A program made the translations under genes and the position numbers. Source: Cellvibrio fontiphilus (lineage in GTDB: Bacteria > Pseudomonadota > Gammaproteobacteria > Pseudomonadales > Cellvibrionaceae). Taken from it: 64,000 nucleotides of DNA. Within the stretch, counting starts at the first letter, position 1; each line of letters opens with the position of its first letter. Positions 7,849 through 17,678 of the stretch are shown here, piece after piece. The DNA is taken from assembly GCF_035317345.1 (NCBI RefSeq), contig NZ_JAYKTU010000001.1; one strand, written 5' to 3'. The notes beneath the pieces were generated by a model that worked only from the letters and a program-made list of their open reading frames with translations, ran no database searches and was not told the origin of the DNA.

Positions 7849-10800
7849 TTATTTAGCCACTACCTCCACCCAATAACCCTTGCCCTTGGCCTGGATTTTT
7901 TCGTTGTACATCGCGCTTGCACTCCAGCCAGGTAAATAGAATTTACCGGCATAACTCGCATTTAAAATCACACGCAATGTAACGCTGGTTTGGTTGCGCT
8001 CCTGATAGCGATAATTCCAGTAGTAGTCGCGCCACAAACTGAAATACCCCAGTACCCGGTCATCGCGGATATCCAAATAATCTATGCCTTTTGGCAATTG
8101 CGATCCCTCAAGACGCTCATTGCGGATTTGCCAGCCACTGGGCACCACAGCGGTGAGCGCAATATTTTCGATTTGGTTGCTGAGCAGTTTATCGAACTCA
8201 CCCGTCACGGTAATTTCAGCAACAAAGTCCATACCCTGTGGCAGCTGTGCAGGATCCAGCGGGGTATTGTCGAGCGTTAAAAAGTTCACCGCCAAGGTGA
8301 GGCCATCACTACTTGCCGCTTCACGCAAATTGGCCGGTGTGCCGCGATTGCTCACCAGGACACGAATAGGTTTGTCGTTGTCATTGCGCAGGGAAACCTG
8401 TGGTGAATCCAGCTCGCGACGAAATACCGCGCTGTTACTGCCCTGTGTGATCCAGTCTGTTTCGCCAGATTGTTGATAAGAAAATTTGACGCCGTTGTTG
8501 CTTTGATTAGCGCTGGCAAATTCACTCATGGCCAAAAGCGCCCAGGCGATACTTTGGGTGGAATACCAGTTATCGCTGGATAATTCAGTGGCCACCTGCT
8601 CCGCGACTTGCCAGGTAATTTCCTGATCCGCTTTGATGCTCACCAGTGCCGCGAGCAATAACCCGCGGTCGCGCATCTCCGAACCATAGGTATAGCCCCA
8701 GTCCTTATATTCAGGCACGGCGGTGGCGATTTCCCCCATCACATCTTGCGCTGCATCTTTCAGCCCCAGATGTTCGTAGGTCATAGCCAATAACCAACGC
8801 GCCGGCAAGCTATACCCCTGCAGGGTACGCGGCTGATTTTTTTGCATTTCACGCAAGCGATTCATTGCCGGCACTTCCGCGGCATCAGCGAGCGCCAAGG
8901 TATATAAACGATAGGCGAGCACCATTTCGTCATAATCGTTACTGTTGCGTGGATTGCGCGCCGCAGTGCGCTGATAATTGATCCAATTGCTGAGCAGCGT
9001 TTGCGGCACCGCGTAACCGGCGCGTTTGGCCTCTACTAAAAAATGCCCGGCATAACTGGATGCCCAATCATTAACGTAACCATCACCCGACCAATAACTG
9101 AAACCACCCGTAGCATGCTGGAACGATTGCAAGCGCTTGATACCGGTGTTGACGTTGTTATCGATAGTCACTTTTTGCGCATCGCTCAAATTCACTAATT
9201 TCGCCAAACGCAATTGCGGAAATACCGATGAAGTCACTTGCTCCAAACAACCGTGTGGATAGCTAATCAAATAATCCAGACGCTGTTCCAGATTCAGCGG
9301 TGGCAAGCTGCTCACCTCCAAATGCGCGCTGTTGGTGCCAATCATGCCATGCGCTTGCAAGCTGGACTGCCAGGACTCGCCCGGTTGCAATAATTTACTC
9401 TGCCAAATACTGGAAGGCGGGTTGGCCGCGCGCGAATCGATATAAATTTCCTGGCTGGCAGTTTCATTGCCGGCGCGCGCCGTAATTTTCACCCAACCCT
9501 TGCCAAGGCGATCATTTACCCTCAACTGCAAACTGGCAATAGCATCGCCCGGCTCATTAAAACCTAAACTTGCGGTAGCTTTTTCAACGGTGAATATCTC
9601 GTTGGTTTCGACTGATACATTCACCTCATTAATATTCGCCTCACTCACAAATACATTCACCGGCAAATTAACCAACTCACCGGGGCCAAGCACACGCGGC
9701 AAGGTAGCAAACAGCGTGACTGGCTGGGTTACTGTCACGGTTTTTTCCACGCTGCCATACGCGGTGGTTGTCGCATGTGGAGCGCTACCCTTTGTTGCAT
9801 CACCAGCCACCAACATGACTCGCACCGCGCCCATGTAAGGCGGCAAGGTAATTTTATGTTCGCGAGTTTCGCCAGCCGTTAATGCAAAAGCGCCAAGGAA
9901 TTTCACCACCGGAGGGAAGCGACGCTCGCGTCGTTTGCGCTCAGCCTCCAATGCTGCATCGGAACCACCAATCGCTAACACCCGCTCAAGCGACGCACCA
10001 TAGGCACCGACAACCTGATCAAACAAATCCCAGGTGCGCACACCCAGTGCCTCGCGTTTATAAAAATAATCGTGGGCGTTGGGCGCACTGAAGTTGGTGA
10101 GGCCAAGTAAACCTTCATCCACCATCGCCAGAGTATAGGTCATGGCGCGCTGATTTTTTTCGCTGACCTTGATGGAAAATTCCGTTTCAGGCCGTACTTT
10201 TTCAGCAACATCCAATTGCGGTTGCAAACGGGTTGCCGGGTCTTCCACCAATAGCGGCACTATGCCGTACAAACGCATAGGCGCTTCGGCAACGCGCTCC
10301 TGGTGCGGCAATAAAAGCGCAACTTGCGCATAGACATTGGGCGCCATAGCCGCCGTGATCGGAATGTCTATTTCGTTTTGCCCAGCTTGCAAATCCAGCC
10401 AGCGCGACTCCAATACCCGCGTGCCATTTTCAATGCTGAGCAGTACACGGCCTTCGCGCGCGTTGGGCAAACGGACTTTGGCAATATCACCCGGCTGATA
10501 TTTTTCTTTATCAGCCGAGAGCATTAGTTGCGTGGCTGAATCTGTGCTCGCGGATGAATCGTAACTCCAGCCCAAATACACAACCTGGCCCGCACAATGC
10601 GCCTGGGCATCGCTGTTGTCACAGACACGAATCAGGTGACGGCCCCACTCATATTTATTTTTTTCCAGCGTCCAATTGATTCGGCCATTGGCATCACTTG
10701 TTAGCGTTTCACTGTGGACCGGGCGATGACTGCTGTTGGAAAAGTACTCCGCGAGGTTTTCAGTATTTTCATCCCACCACCAGCGCCAGCCAATTTCGTA

Positions 10801-13503
10801 AACCTCCACATTCACCTGACGTTCGGGAGCGGCTTTACCTTGGGCATTCAAGGTTTGGATTAATACCGGATGATCCACATCGCGACCTATGGCATCCATA
10901 TAACCCTCACCTTTGGGAATATTAATACCCACCCAATTATCGAAGGGTAACAACTCGTAGGGGCGTAAAATCGTACTGAAATTACCGCTCTCTTCAAACA
11001 CGCGAGTTACAAAGGTTGCGGTGAGTTTGCCGGGGGGCGGTGCGGATAAACTCACATTGAGCGGAAAGCTGGCATTACCACTTTCATCGAGTTTGCCATC
11101 AAATACTTTTTGCGCACTGCCAGCAAAATTGCGCGCCGGATCATCAAAAATAAATTGTTCAAACCCGGCAAATTGTGTTGCGCGCGCACTGAGTTTTAAT
11201 TCCGAATCCGCCTTTAAATTTTTTGCCGTGGCACCCTGCAGCCACTGAGCAAAGAGCGACACTTGCGCCGGCATATTGCGCAACCGCAGCGGTGTTTCAG
11301 CGGGAGTTAAATCCACTTTCAAACGATTGGGCACCACCATTTCCACTTTGATAATTTTATCGAAATAGCGATTGCCCACATGCACCACGGCACGGTAATT
11401 ACCTGTTGGTGCCGTCTCCTCGGTTTTTAAGGCAAAGGTGTAAAAGTTATTCACCGGCTGCACATTGGTTTGGCTCAATACTTTTTTACCCATGGGATCA
11501 AACAAGTCCAGGGTAACCGGATGATTGGCTGGTAACTGTTGGGTTTTATCCTCCAGAATAAAACTCAGAAAAATATCATCGCCCGGACGCCAGACATCGC
11601 GCTCACCGTAAAGAAAACCTTTAAGTCCCGCTTTAATATGCTCGCCACTAACGTCAAATTGATTGGTGGGCAGAGCCTCACTGGTGCGCAAGCGCAAATA
11701 ACCGCGCTGGGTTTTGTGTTTAGCTTCCAAATAAAACGCAACGCCATCCGTGTTTAATTGCAACATACCGTATTGGTCGCTGGTGCCCTGTGCAATCGGC
11801 TGACGCTGATAGTTGTACGCGGTTATTTCCGCACCAGCGAGCGGCTTGGCGGAATTTAATTCGGTGGTGATGACATGTACCTGATTAGCGCTGCCGCGTT
11901 TGGCGAGCAAACCTATATTGGAGACCAAAAAATTGCGCGCCGAAGCGATATTATCGCCGTAATAATAATAGGTATCGTCACAGGGGTTATTGCGCTCGCT
12001 GTAATTGTAATATCCCTGGGATTGATAATATTGTTGATACCAGGCCGGCTCTTCCGCGCGTTCGTAGTAGCTTTCGCCATCGGCATCCTCCGGCATTTTT
12101 GCCACCGGCTCTGTGGGGCGGGTTTGCGCGCAGGTGTAAATGGAATTACTGCGATCGATGCGCAATTCCAAACGAATTAAACCGTCTGGATGCTGGGCCA
12201 TGAGTTCCGATAAATCCAGGTGGAAACGCTGGGTGCCACTGCGGGGAACGTCTGGAAGTGAATAGGTTTTGCGCCATAAATAACGACCGGTGTCGGTCGC
12301 AGCGGCGGCGGCAGTAAGCGAATAATCCTGCAGGTACTGGCCAATATTATTGGCGAACACTTTAAAGGCTATCACCTGCACTGAATCCACACCAGCGGCT
12401 TCAAAAGGCACAGAAATTTGACTCGCGGGCGGCAAAATACTGCTGCTGCCCACAAACCGCACCAGTGGCTTTACCAAATCCAGTACGATTTTTTGTTCAT
12501 AATCACTGCCCAGACTTTGCTGTTTTTGATTATTGATACTGCCACTGATTTTTAAGTTGAGTTCGCCGCTATCCAATTTATCGGGTGTGTAGCGCAGCAG
12601 GCTACCATCAATCACAACATTCACCGGCTTGCCTTCCAGAGTGACCAAACCGCTGAGGTTTTGGCTGCTGTCGAGAAGATCCGAAAATTGAATTTCAATG
12701 GCGGTATTGGGTGTGCGGATAACTTGCACGCCGGTCACCTGAAACGTTTTACGCGCAGGAATTTCCAATTCACGCGCGCCCTTATCGCTGGAACCCAGGG
12801 CTTCGCCATCCCAGGTTAAACTGAGCTTGCCCTGAGTCTCACCGCGCTCAATATGAGTTATTAAAAAACGATTGGTTTTGCGATCAGTGTCCTGGGTCCA
12901 CACCACATCCACCAGGCGTTCATTGACCGCCAGTTGCAGAATTTTTTTCACACTGCTCAATTCAGCAGTATCGGCTGTAGTTAATACACCCGTAAGTTGC
13001 ATCAGGTTTTCATCGTCTTCCATCACTGCCAGAGCGTCCACACGCAAATCAAAATCCTGTTTGATGGTCTGCACTTCAAATTCAAAATTACCCAGCGATT
13101 TATCTATACCCTCCAGCGAGGCTGAGTTTAAGCGGAAACCAATTTTGCTATCAGCCGGCAAACGCTCAACGGGTTGGATGCGCAATTCAGTGGTAGATAC
13201 AAACAGCAGATTCAGCGGTGTTTTGGAATCCACCGCGATTAAATCAGGATTCACCGGTGCATTAACCTGAGCCTCACTCACCACCGGATGGGTAAAGCGA
13301 ATAAATAGCGGAGCCTCAGTTGGCACCCAGCGTTTGGGGTAATCGGCGATGTGGTTTTCCCATTCGGGAGCCAGACTTTCAGTTGCAGCTGTCCCTGCGT
13401 TTTGCCCGGGTTTGGAATCTTGCTCCGGCGCTGACTTGTCGCAACCCGCGAGCATGAGGTTCATCAACACGACAACAAACCATAAAGACCATTGAACACG
13501 CAT
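7849..13503 (-). CDS. Bacterial alpha-2-macroglobulin-family lipoprotein with thioester motif
   Basis: An 1884-residue periplasmic, membrane-anchored protease trap. Residues 1-21 are a lipoprotein signal (LMLAGC, Cys21). The body consists of repeated macroglobulin beta-domains and a bait-like region, then an alpha-2-macroglobulin core, an alpha/alpha-toroid thioester domain with PHGCLEQ (Cys1419 and the Gln forming the thioester), and a receptor-binding-like C-terminus. It resembles E. coli YfhM, where captured proteases are covalently linked through the thioester, and is about 230 residues longer. In many bacteria the partner gene is pbpC, which repairs peptidoglycan; no pbpC is near here. 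The ATG at 13503 follows AGGG and gives a proper lipoprotein signal. A Tyr/Asn/Gln-rich stretch with two Cys lies about residues 455-510. Confidence 0.93.
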   Translation of the reverse strand: MRVQWSLWFVVVLMNLMLAGCDKSAPEQDSKPGQNAGTAATESLAPEWENHIADYPKRWVPTEAPLFIRFTHPVVSEAQVNAPVNPDLIAVDSKTPLNLLFVSTTELRIQPVERLPADSKIGFRLNSASLEGIDKSLGNFEFEVQTIKQDFDLRVDALAVMEDDENLMQLTGVLTTADTAELSSVKKILQLAVNERLVDVVWTQDTDRKTNRFLITHIERGETQGKLSLTWDGEALGSSDKGARELEIPARKTFQVTGVQVIRTPNTAIEIQFSDLLDSSQNLSGLVTLEGKPVNVVIDGSLLRYTPDKLDSGELNLKISGSINNQKQQSLGSDYEQKIVLDLVKPLVRFVGSSSILPPASQISVPFEAAGVDSVQVIAFKVFANNIGQYLQDYSLTAAAAATDTGRYLWRKTYSLPDVPRSGTQRFHLDLSELMAQHPDGLIRLELRIDRSNSIYTCAQTRPTEPVAKMPEDADGESYYERAEEPAWYQQYYQSQGYYNYSERNNPCDDTYYYYGDNIASARNFLVSNIGLLAKRGSANQVHVITTELNSAKPLAGAEITAYNYQRQPIAQGTSDQYGMLQLNTDGVAFYLEAKHKTQRGYLRLRTSEALPTNQFDVSGEHIKAGLKGFLYGERDVWRPGDDIFLSFILEDKTQQLPANHPVTLDLFDPMGKKVLSQTNVQPVNNFYTFALKTEETAPTGNYRAVVHVGNRYFDKIIKVEMVVPNRLKVDLTPAETPLRLRNMPAQVSLFAQWLQGATAKNLKADSELKLSARATQFAGFEQFIFDDPARNFAGSAQKVFDGKLDESGNASFPLNVSLSAPPPGKLTATFVTRVFEESGNFSTILRPYELLPFDNWVGINIPKGEGYMDAIGRDVDHPVLIQTLNAQGKAAPERQVNVEVYEIGWRWWWDENTENLAEYFSNSSHRPVHSETLTSDANGRINWTLEKNKYEWGRHLIRVCDNSDAQAHCAGQVVYLGWSYDSSASTDSATQLMLSADKEKYQPGDIAKVRLPNAREGRVLLSIENGTRVLESRWLDLQAGQNEIDIPITAAMAPNVYAQVALLLPHQERVAEAPMRLYGIVPLLVEDPATRLQPQLDVAEKVRPETEFSIKVSEKNQRAMTYTLAMVDEGLLGLTNFSAPNAHDYFYKREALGVRTWDLFDQVVGAYGASLERVLAIGGSDAALEAERKRRERRFPPVVKFLGAFALTAGETREHKITLPPYMGAVRVMLVAGDATKGSAPHATTTAYGSVEKTVTVTQPVTLFATLPRVLGPGELVNLPVNVFVSEANINEVNVSVETNEIFTVEKATASLGFNEPGDAIASLQLRVNDRLGKGWVKITARAGNETASQEIYIDSRAANPPSSIWQSKLLQPGESWQSSLQAHGMIGTNSAHLEVSSLPPLNLEQRLDYLISYPHGCLEQVTSSVFPQLRLAKLVNLSDAQKVTIDNNVNTGIKRLQSFQHATGGFSYWSGDGYVNDWASSYAGHFLVEAKRAGYAVPQTLLSNWINYQRTAARNPRNSNDYDEMVLAYRLYTLALADAAEVPAMNRLREMQKNQPRTLQGYSLPARWLLAMTYEHLGLKDAAQDVMGEIATAVPEYKDWGYTYGSEMRDRGLLLAALVSIKADQEITWQVAEQVATELSSDNWYSTQSIAWALLAMSEFASANQSNNGVKFSYQQSGETDWITQGSNSAVFRRELDSPQVSLRNDNDKPIRVLVSNRGTPANLREAASSDGLTLAVNFLTLDNTPLDPAQLPQGMDFVAEITVTGEFDKLLSNQIENIALTAVVPSGWQIRNERLEGSQLPKGIDYLDIRDDRVLGYFSLWRDYYWNYRYQERNQTSVTLRVILNASYAGKFYLPGWSASAMYNEKIQAKGKGYWVEVVAK

Positions 13504-13563
13504 AATTTTTCCCTGTTTGGTTGTGATTCTTCTCATTCACATGATTGCAAAATAGTCGCCTAT

Positions 13564-13596
13564 AAAAAAGCCACCCAAGTTTCCCTGGGTGGCTTT
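13564..13596 (-). terminator. Rho-independent terminator after the decarboxylase gene
   Basis: On the minus strand the stem GCCACCCA/TGGGTGGC with an 8-nt loop is followed by a T-run. It separates the decarboxylase from the alpha-2-macroglobulin gene. Confidence 0.9.
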
Positions 13597-13628
13597 CAAT
13601 TTATAGCATTGATTTGCTGAACGGCAGA

Positions 13629-15881
13629 TTATTGCTTTACACAATCCACGAAGTAATCTTTTTTGCCATCCACTTCGCGTTTTACCAAGCCGTGTACATC
13701 AGTTTCAAAGCCGGGGAACTTCTCGTTGAAATCGCGCGCGAATTTTAAATAATCGACAATGGTTTTGTTAAAGCGCTCGCCTGGAATCAACAGCGGAATA
13801 CCTGGCGGATAGGGCGTTAACAAAATCGAGGTGATGCGACCTTCCAATTCGTTGATAGGCACGCGTTCAATTTCGCGGTGCGCCATTTTGGCGAAGGCAT
13901 CGGAAGGTTTCATCGCCGGTTGCATGTCGGAGAGGTACATTTCCGTGGTCAGGCGCGCAACGTCGTAGGCTTTGTAGAAGTCATGGATTTGCTGGCACAA
14001 ATCGCGCAGCCCCATGCGCTCGTAGCGCGGGTTGGCTTGCGCAAACTCGGGCATGATGCGCCACATGGGTTGGTTTTTGTCATAATCATCTTTGAATTGT
14101 TGCAGCGCGGCTACCAGGGTATTCCAGCGGCCTTTGGTGATGCCGATGGTGAACATAATGAAGAAGGAGTAGAGACCGCACTTCTCGATAATTACGCCGT
14201 TTTCTGCCAGATATTTGGTGACAATAGACGCCGGAATACCGCTTTCGCTGAATTGGCCGTTGACCGACAAACCGGGGTTCACAATGGTGGCTTTGATCGG
14301 GTCGAGCATGTTGAAGTTCGGCGCGAGTTTGCCAAAGCCGTGCCAGTTGTCGTCGCTGCGCAATACCCAATCTTCGCGCGAGCCAACACCATCTTCAGCA
14401 AATTCATCTGGCCCCCAGACCTGGAACCACCAATCCTGCCCCCATTCGGCATCCACTTTTTTCATGGCGCGACGGAAATCCAGCGCTTCCAGAATCGACT
14501 CTTCTACCAAGGCCTGACCACCGGGTGCTTCCATCATGGCGGCAGCCACATCGCAGGAGGCGATGATGGAATACTGCGGCGAGGTGGAGGTGTGCATCAA
14601 GTAGGCTTCGTTAAAGGCGTCCTGATCAAGCTTCACCTTTTCCGATTCACGCACGAGTACCTGCGAGGCTTGCGACAAACCGGCCAGCAATTTGTGGGTG
14701 GACTGCGTGGAGAAGATCATCGACTCTTTGGCGCGCGGGCGGTCTTTGCCAATCGCGTGCATGTCTTTGTAGAAATTGTGGAAAGTCGCGTGGGGCAGCC
14801 ATGCCTCGTCAAAGTGCAAGGTATCAATCTTGCCATCGAGCATGTCTTTGATGGTTTCTACGTTGTAGAGCACACCGTCGTAAGTGGATTGAGTGATGGT
14901 GAGAATACGCGGTTTTTTATTGGCCGCTTCGCGCGCAAAGGGGTTAGCTTCAATTTTGCGAGCAATACTTTCCGGGGTGAATTCTTCCAGCGGAATCGGG
15001 CCGATAATACCGAAGTGGTTGCGCGTGGGCATAAGGAATACCGGAATCGCGCCACACATAATGATCGAGTGCAAAATGGATTTATGGCAGTTGCGATCCA
15101 CCACCACAATATCGCCCGGCGCCACAGTAGAGTGCCACACCATTTTGTTGGAGGTGGAGGTGCCGTTGGTCACAAAGTAGCAGTGGTCGGCATTAAAAAT
15201 GCGCGCCGCATTGCGCTCGGAAGCGGCGACCGGGCCGGTGTGATCGAGCAACTGCCCCAATTCTTCCACCGCGTTACAGACATCGGCACGCAACATGCGC
15301 TCGCCGAAGAACTGGTGGAACATCTGGCCAATGGGCGATTTCAAAAAGGCCACGCCGCCGGAGTGACCGGGGCAGTGCCAGGAGTAGGAGCCGTCCTGCG
15401 CGTAGTGCACCAGTGCGCGGAAGAAAGGGGGCGCTAAACCATCAAGGTAGGATTGGGCTTCGCGAATAATATGACGCGCCACGAATTCCGGCGTGTCTTC
15501 AAACATGTGAATGAAGCCGTGCAGCTCACGCAAAATGTCGTTGGGAATATGGCGCGAGGTGCGGGTTTCACCATAGAGGTAAATCGGGATATCCGCGTTT
15601 TTGTAGCGAATTTCTTCCACAAAGGCGCGCAGGGCCTTGAGTGCGTGATCAGTTTCTTCGAGCGAGCCGGAACCAAACTCTTCGTCGTCGATGGACAAAA
15701 TAAAGGCCGAGGCGCGCGATTGCTGCTGCGCAAATTGCGACAGGTCACCGTAGCTGGTAACGCCTAGCACCTCCCAGTTTTCTTGCTCAATCGCATTGGC
15801 GAGTGCGCGAATGCCTGAACCCGAGGTGTTCTCGGAGCGAAAGTCTTCGTCGATGATGACGATGGGAAAGCGAAATTTCAT
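13629..15881 (-). CDS. Orn/Lys/Arg decarboxylase (PLP-dependent, fold type I)
   Basis: Decarboxylates a basic amino acid to a polyamine or its precursor (agmatine, cadaverine or putrescine). At 750 residues it has the full family layout: an N-terminal response-regulator-like wing (1-130), a PLP domain with HCPGHSGG (about 169-175), TNGTSTSNK, DEAWLPH and the Schiff-base Lys397 in STQSTHK, and a C-terminal domain with PYPPGIP and EVDG. The length matches Pseudomonas LdcA (751) and E. coli AdiA (about 755). Substrate cannot be settled by eye; arginine or lysine is most likely. It stands alone with its own terminator and a 313-bp upstream region. GGAG is seen close to the ATG. Confidence 0.92.
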   Translation of the reverse strand: MKFRFPIVIIDEDFRSENTSGSGIRALANAIEQENWEVLGVTSYGDLSQFAQQQSRASAFILSIDDEEFGSGSLEETDHALKALRAFVEEIRYKNADIPIYLYGETRTSRHIPNDILRELHGFIHMFEDTPEFVARHIIREAQSYLDGLAPPFFRALVHYAQDGSYSWHCPGHSGGVAFLKSPIGQMFHQFFGERMLRADVCNAVEELGQLLDHTGPVAASERNAARIFNADHCYFVTNGTSTSNKMVWHSTVAPGDIVVVDRNCHKSILHSIIMCGAIPVFLMPTRNHFGIIGPIPLEEFTPESIARKIEANPFAREAANKKPRILTITQSTYDGVLYNVETIKDMLDGKIDTLHFDEAWLPHATFHNFYKDMHAIGKDRPRAKESMIFSTQSTHKLLAGLSQASQVLVRESEKVKLDQDAFNEAYLMHTSTSPQYSIIASCDVAAAMMEAPGGQALVEESILEALDFRRAMKKVDAEWGQDWWFQVWGPDEFAEDGVGSREDWVLRSDDNWHGFGKLAPNFNMLDPIKATIVNPGLSVNGQFSESGIPASIVTKYLAENGVIIEKCGLYSFFIMFTIGITKGRWNTLVAALQQFKDDYDKNQPMWRIMPEFAQANPRYERMGLRDLCQQIHDFYKAYDVARLTTEMYLSDMQPAMKPSDAFAKMAHREIERVPINELEGRITSILLTPYPPGIPLLIPGERFNKTIVDYLKFARDFNEKFPGFETDVHGLVKREVDGKKDYFVDCVKQ

Positions 15882-16194
15882 GGAGTCTCCATAAAAAGGT
15901 ATAAGGCTGGAATTTCACTTGCTGGCGAGACGCCTCTGGGTGGTGCTTTAGCTAACAAGAGCTTGGGTTATGTCGTCTGGATAACCGACGGCATCAGGCT
16001 GGTTGCGTGGCACTTCAGCCGGCCGGCGCACCTGAGGGGCGAACCGAGAAAACCGGACGAGAGTTGAAGCCATTTGGCCGCGCATTGCCCGGTGCCGCGT
16101 GTAGTGCTAAACCGGCGCAACTGCGGCGGCGATTGTAAAACACTTAAACCGATTCAAACACCCATTTATTACAATCGCCCAACCCCAGGCAGGA
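15882..16194. other. Intergenic region with two inverted repeats upstream of the decarboxylase
   Basis: No gene is seen in these 313 bp. Near the decarboxylase, an imperfect 8-bp inverted repeat (ATGTCGTC ... GACGGCAT) could form a leader hairpin. Farther out, a perfect 11-bp inverted repeat GGCGATTGTAA / TTACAATCGCC (16128-16138 and 16169-16179) is separated by 30 bp of AT-rich sequence and ends 15 bp from the stop of the PLA2-like gene. It lacks a T-run, so it is not a standard terminator. Confidence 0.4.
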
Positions 16195-16716
16195 TTAGTC
16201 GCTGGATTTTGCATCCTGCGGCTGATTGTCGGCGCTATGGTTGAGCGGATTGTCGGCGCTATGTTGGAGTGCATCGGCCGCGACAACCTCCAAGGCAGCA
16301 GGCATAGCTTGATCAATCAGGGCCTGCTCCTCCACCGTAGGGACTTTGTAACCGCGCGGCCAAATACCATCCAGATAATCCCAACCGTAACCCCAGCGAT
16401 AATAGTTCATCCAATAAGGGCTGCCACCCCAGCGCACATTGGTGTAAATGTACTTGGCCATGCCCGGCCCCTGAGCCTGTTTGACGCAGGCGAGAATATC
16501 CTCATCCGCTTTTTGGCGATCTGCCTTGCTGCCGCCCAGCCAATAAGCCAAATCGTGGGCGACACAGCAGTGCCGCCATAAATTGGGCTGTTCGGGCGTG
16601 CCGTCAATCCACAGCGAGCAGCCATCCGTAGTAAAGGGTTTAAGCTCGCTGGCGTGCAGCAGACTGGAACAGCCGGCAGTAGCGATAAACAGGGCAGTAA
16701 GCAAAAACAGGCGCAT
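16195..16716 (-). CDS. Phospholipase-A2-like lipoprotein
   Basis: A 173-residue exported protein with a lipoprotein signal (TAGC, Cys16). Residues 50-58 read CCVAHDLAY, which fits the CCxxHDxxY active-site signature of secretory phospholipase A2: His54 as base, Asp55 binding calcium. A preceding DGCSLWIDG might provide the calcium loop, and further Cys (Cys33 and Cys77) could make disulfides. The central part is Trp/Tyr-rich (WGGSPYWMNYYRWGYGWDYLDG). The tail has a tandem HSADN duplication encoded by a 24-bp repeat. The ATG at 16716 has AAGGA upstream; an in-frame Met farther out lacks one. Phospholipase activity is inferred from the motif only. Confidence 0.7.
   Translation of the reverse strand: MRLFLLTALFIATAGCSSLLHASELKPFTTDGCSLWIDGTPEQPNLWRHCCVAHDLAYWLGGSKADRQKADEDILACVKQAQGPGMAKYIYTNVRWGGSPYWMNYYRWGYGWDYLDGIWPRGYKVPTVEEQALIDQAMPAALEVVAADALQHSADNPLNHSADNQPQDAKSSD
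16222..16269. repeat. Tandem duplication of a 24-bp unit inside the PLA2-like gene
   Basis: Two adjacent 24-bp copies sharing GATTGTCGGCGCTATG encode the repeated HSADN motif near the C-terminus. The duplication keeps the reading frame. Confidence 0.85.
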
Positions 16717-16928
16717 GGGAAAATCCTTGCTGGGCATAATCAACACCAAAATGCCGGCGATTTTAACCGGCAGCTGCGGAAACTCTATTACTTTTTAGCA
16801 GCGCGATATGGCCTCGCCCACCGCGCCCATTGCCAGTACAATGCTGACCACCTTGCTACCTTCTACCCAGCACTTTTGCTGCCTATGCCCGCCCCTTGGG
16901 TCATGGGACACCAGCCTTGGAACCTGCT

Positions 16929-17678
16929 ATGAACGAGAAAAAAACCACCCATTTTGGCTTTCAACAAGTTCCGGTCGAAGAAAAGGCCGAGCGGGTCGCC
17001 GAGGTATTTCACTCGGTCGCCGCCAAATACGACCTGATGAATGATTTGATGTCGGGCGGCATCCATCGCCTGTGGAAGCGTTTTACCATCGAGGCCTCCG
17101 GTGTGCGCGCCGGGCACAAAGTGCTGGATATTGCTGGCGGCACCGGCGATTTGAGCTACCAATTCGCCAAGCTGGTGGGCGACACAGGGCAGGTGGTGCT
17201 AGCCGATATTAACGCCTCCATGCTCGGCGTGGGGCGCGACCGCCTGACTGATCGCGGCATTGCCGGCAACATCAACTTCGCCCAGTGCGATGCCCAATAC
17301 CTGCCCTTCCCCGACAACACCTTCGACTGCATCACCATCGCCTTTGGCCTGCGCAACGTCACCGACAAAGACCTCGCCCTGCGCTCCATGCTGCGCGTGC
17401 TCAAACCCGGTGGGCGTTTATTGGTGCTGGAGTTTTCCAAACCACAGAGCGATATCCTCAGCAAAATTTACGATACCTATTCATTCAAGGTGCTGCCATT
17501 TATGGGCAAGTTGGTGACCAATGACGCCGAGAGCTATCGCTACCTTGCCGAATCGATTCGCATGCACCCGGATCAACAAACATTGCAAAGCATGATGGAC
17601 GAGGCGGGTTTTGTGCGCACCGAATTCCACAATATGACCGGCGGCATAGTCGCGCTGCACAAAGGCATCAAACCCTGA
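16929..17678 (+). CDS. ubiE: Ubiquinone/menaquinone biosynthesis C-methyltransferase UbiE
   Basis: SAM-dependent methyltransferase for the benzoquinol ring in ubiquinone synthesis. The 249-residue protein begins MNEKKTTHFGFQQVP and has VFHSVAAKYDLMNDLMSGG, the SAM motif VLDIAGGTGDLS, FGLRNVTD and VLKPGGRLLVLEFSKP, all family signatures. The ATG at 16929 has GGA upstream; an alternative 33 bp earlier would add residues absent from homologues. Its stop TGA overlaps the ubiJ start ATG (TGATG), so the two are probably translationally coupled. First gene of ubiE-ubiJ-ubiB, the order found in E. coli. Confidence 0.97.
   Translation: MNEKKTTHFGFQQVPVEEKAERVAEVFHSVAAKYDLMNDLMSGGIHRLWKRFTIEASGVRAGHKVLDIAGGTGDLSYQFAKLVGDTGQVVLADINASMLGVGRDRLTDRGIAGNINFAQCDAQYLPFPDNTFDCITIAFGLRNVTDKDLALRSMLRVLKPGGRLLVLEFSKPQSDILSKIYDTYSFKVLPFMGKLVTNDAESYRYLAESIRMHPDQQTLQSMMDEAGFVRTEFHNMTGGIVALHKGIKP

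Noticed and set aside
13878..15437. 519-residue open frame on the plus strand opposite the decarboxylase
   Set aside because: It is the antisense shadow of a clearly coding gene; the product is His/Val/Arg-rich with no recognisable domain and no ribosome site.
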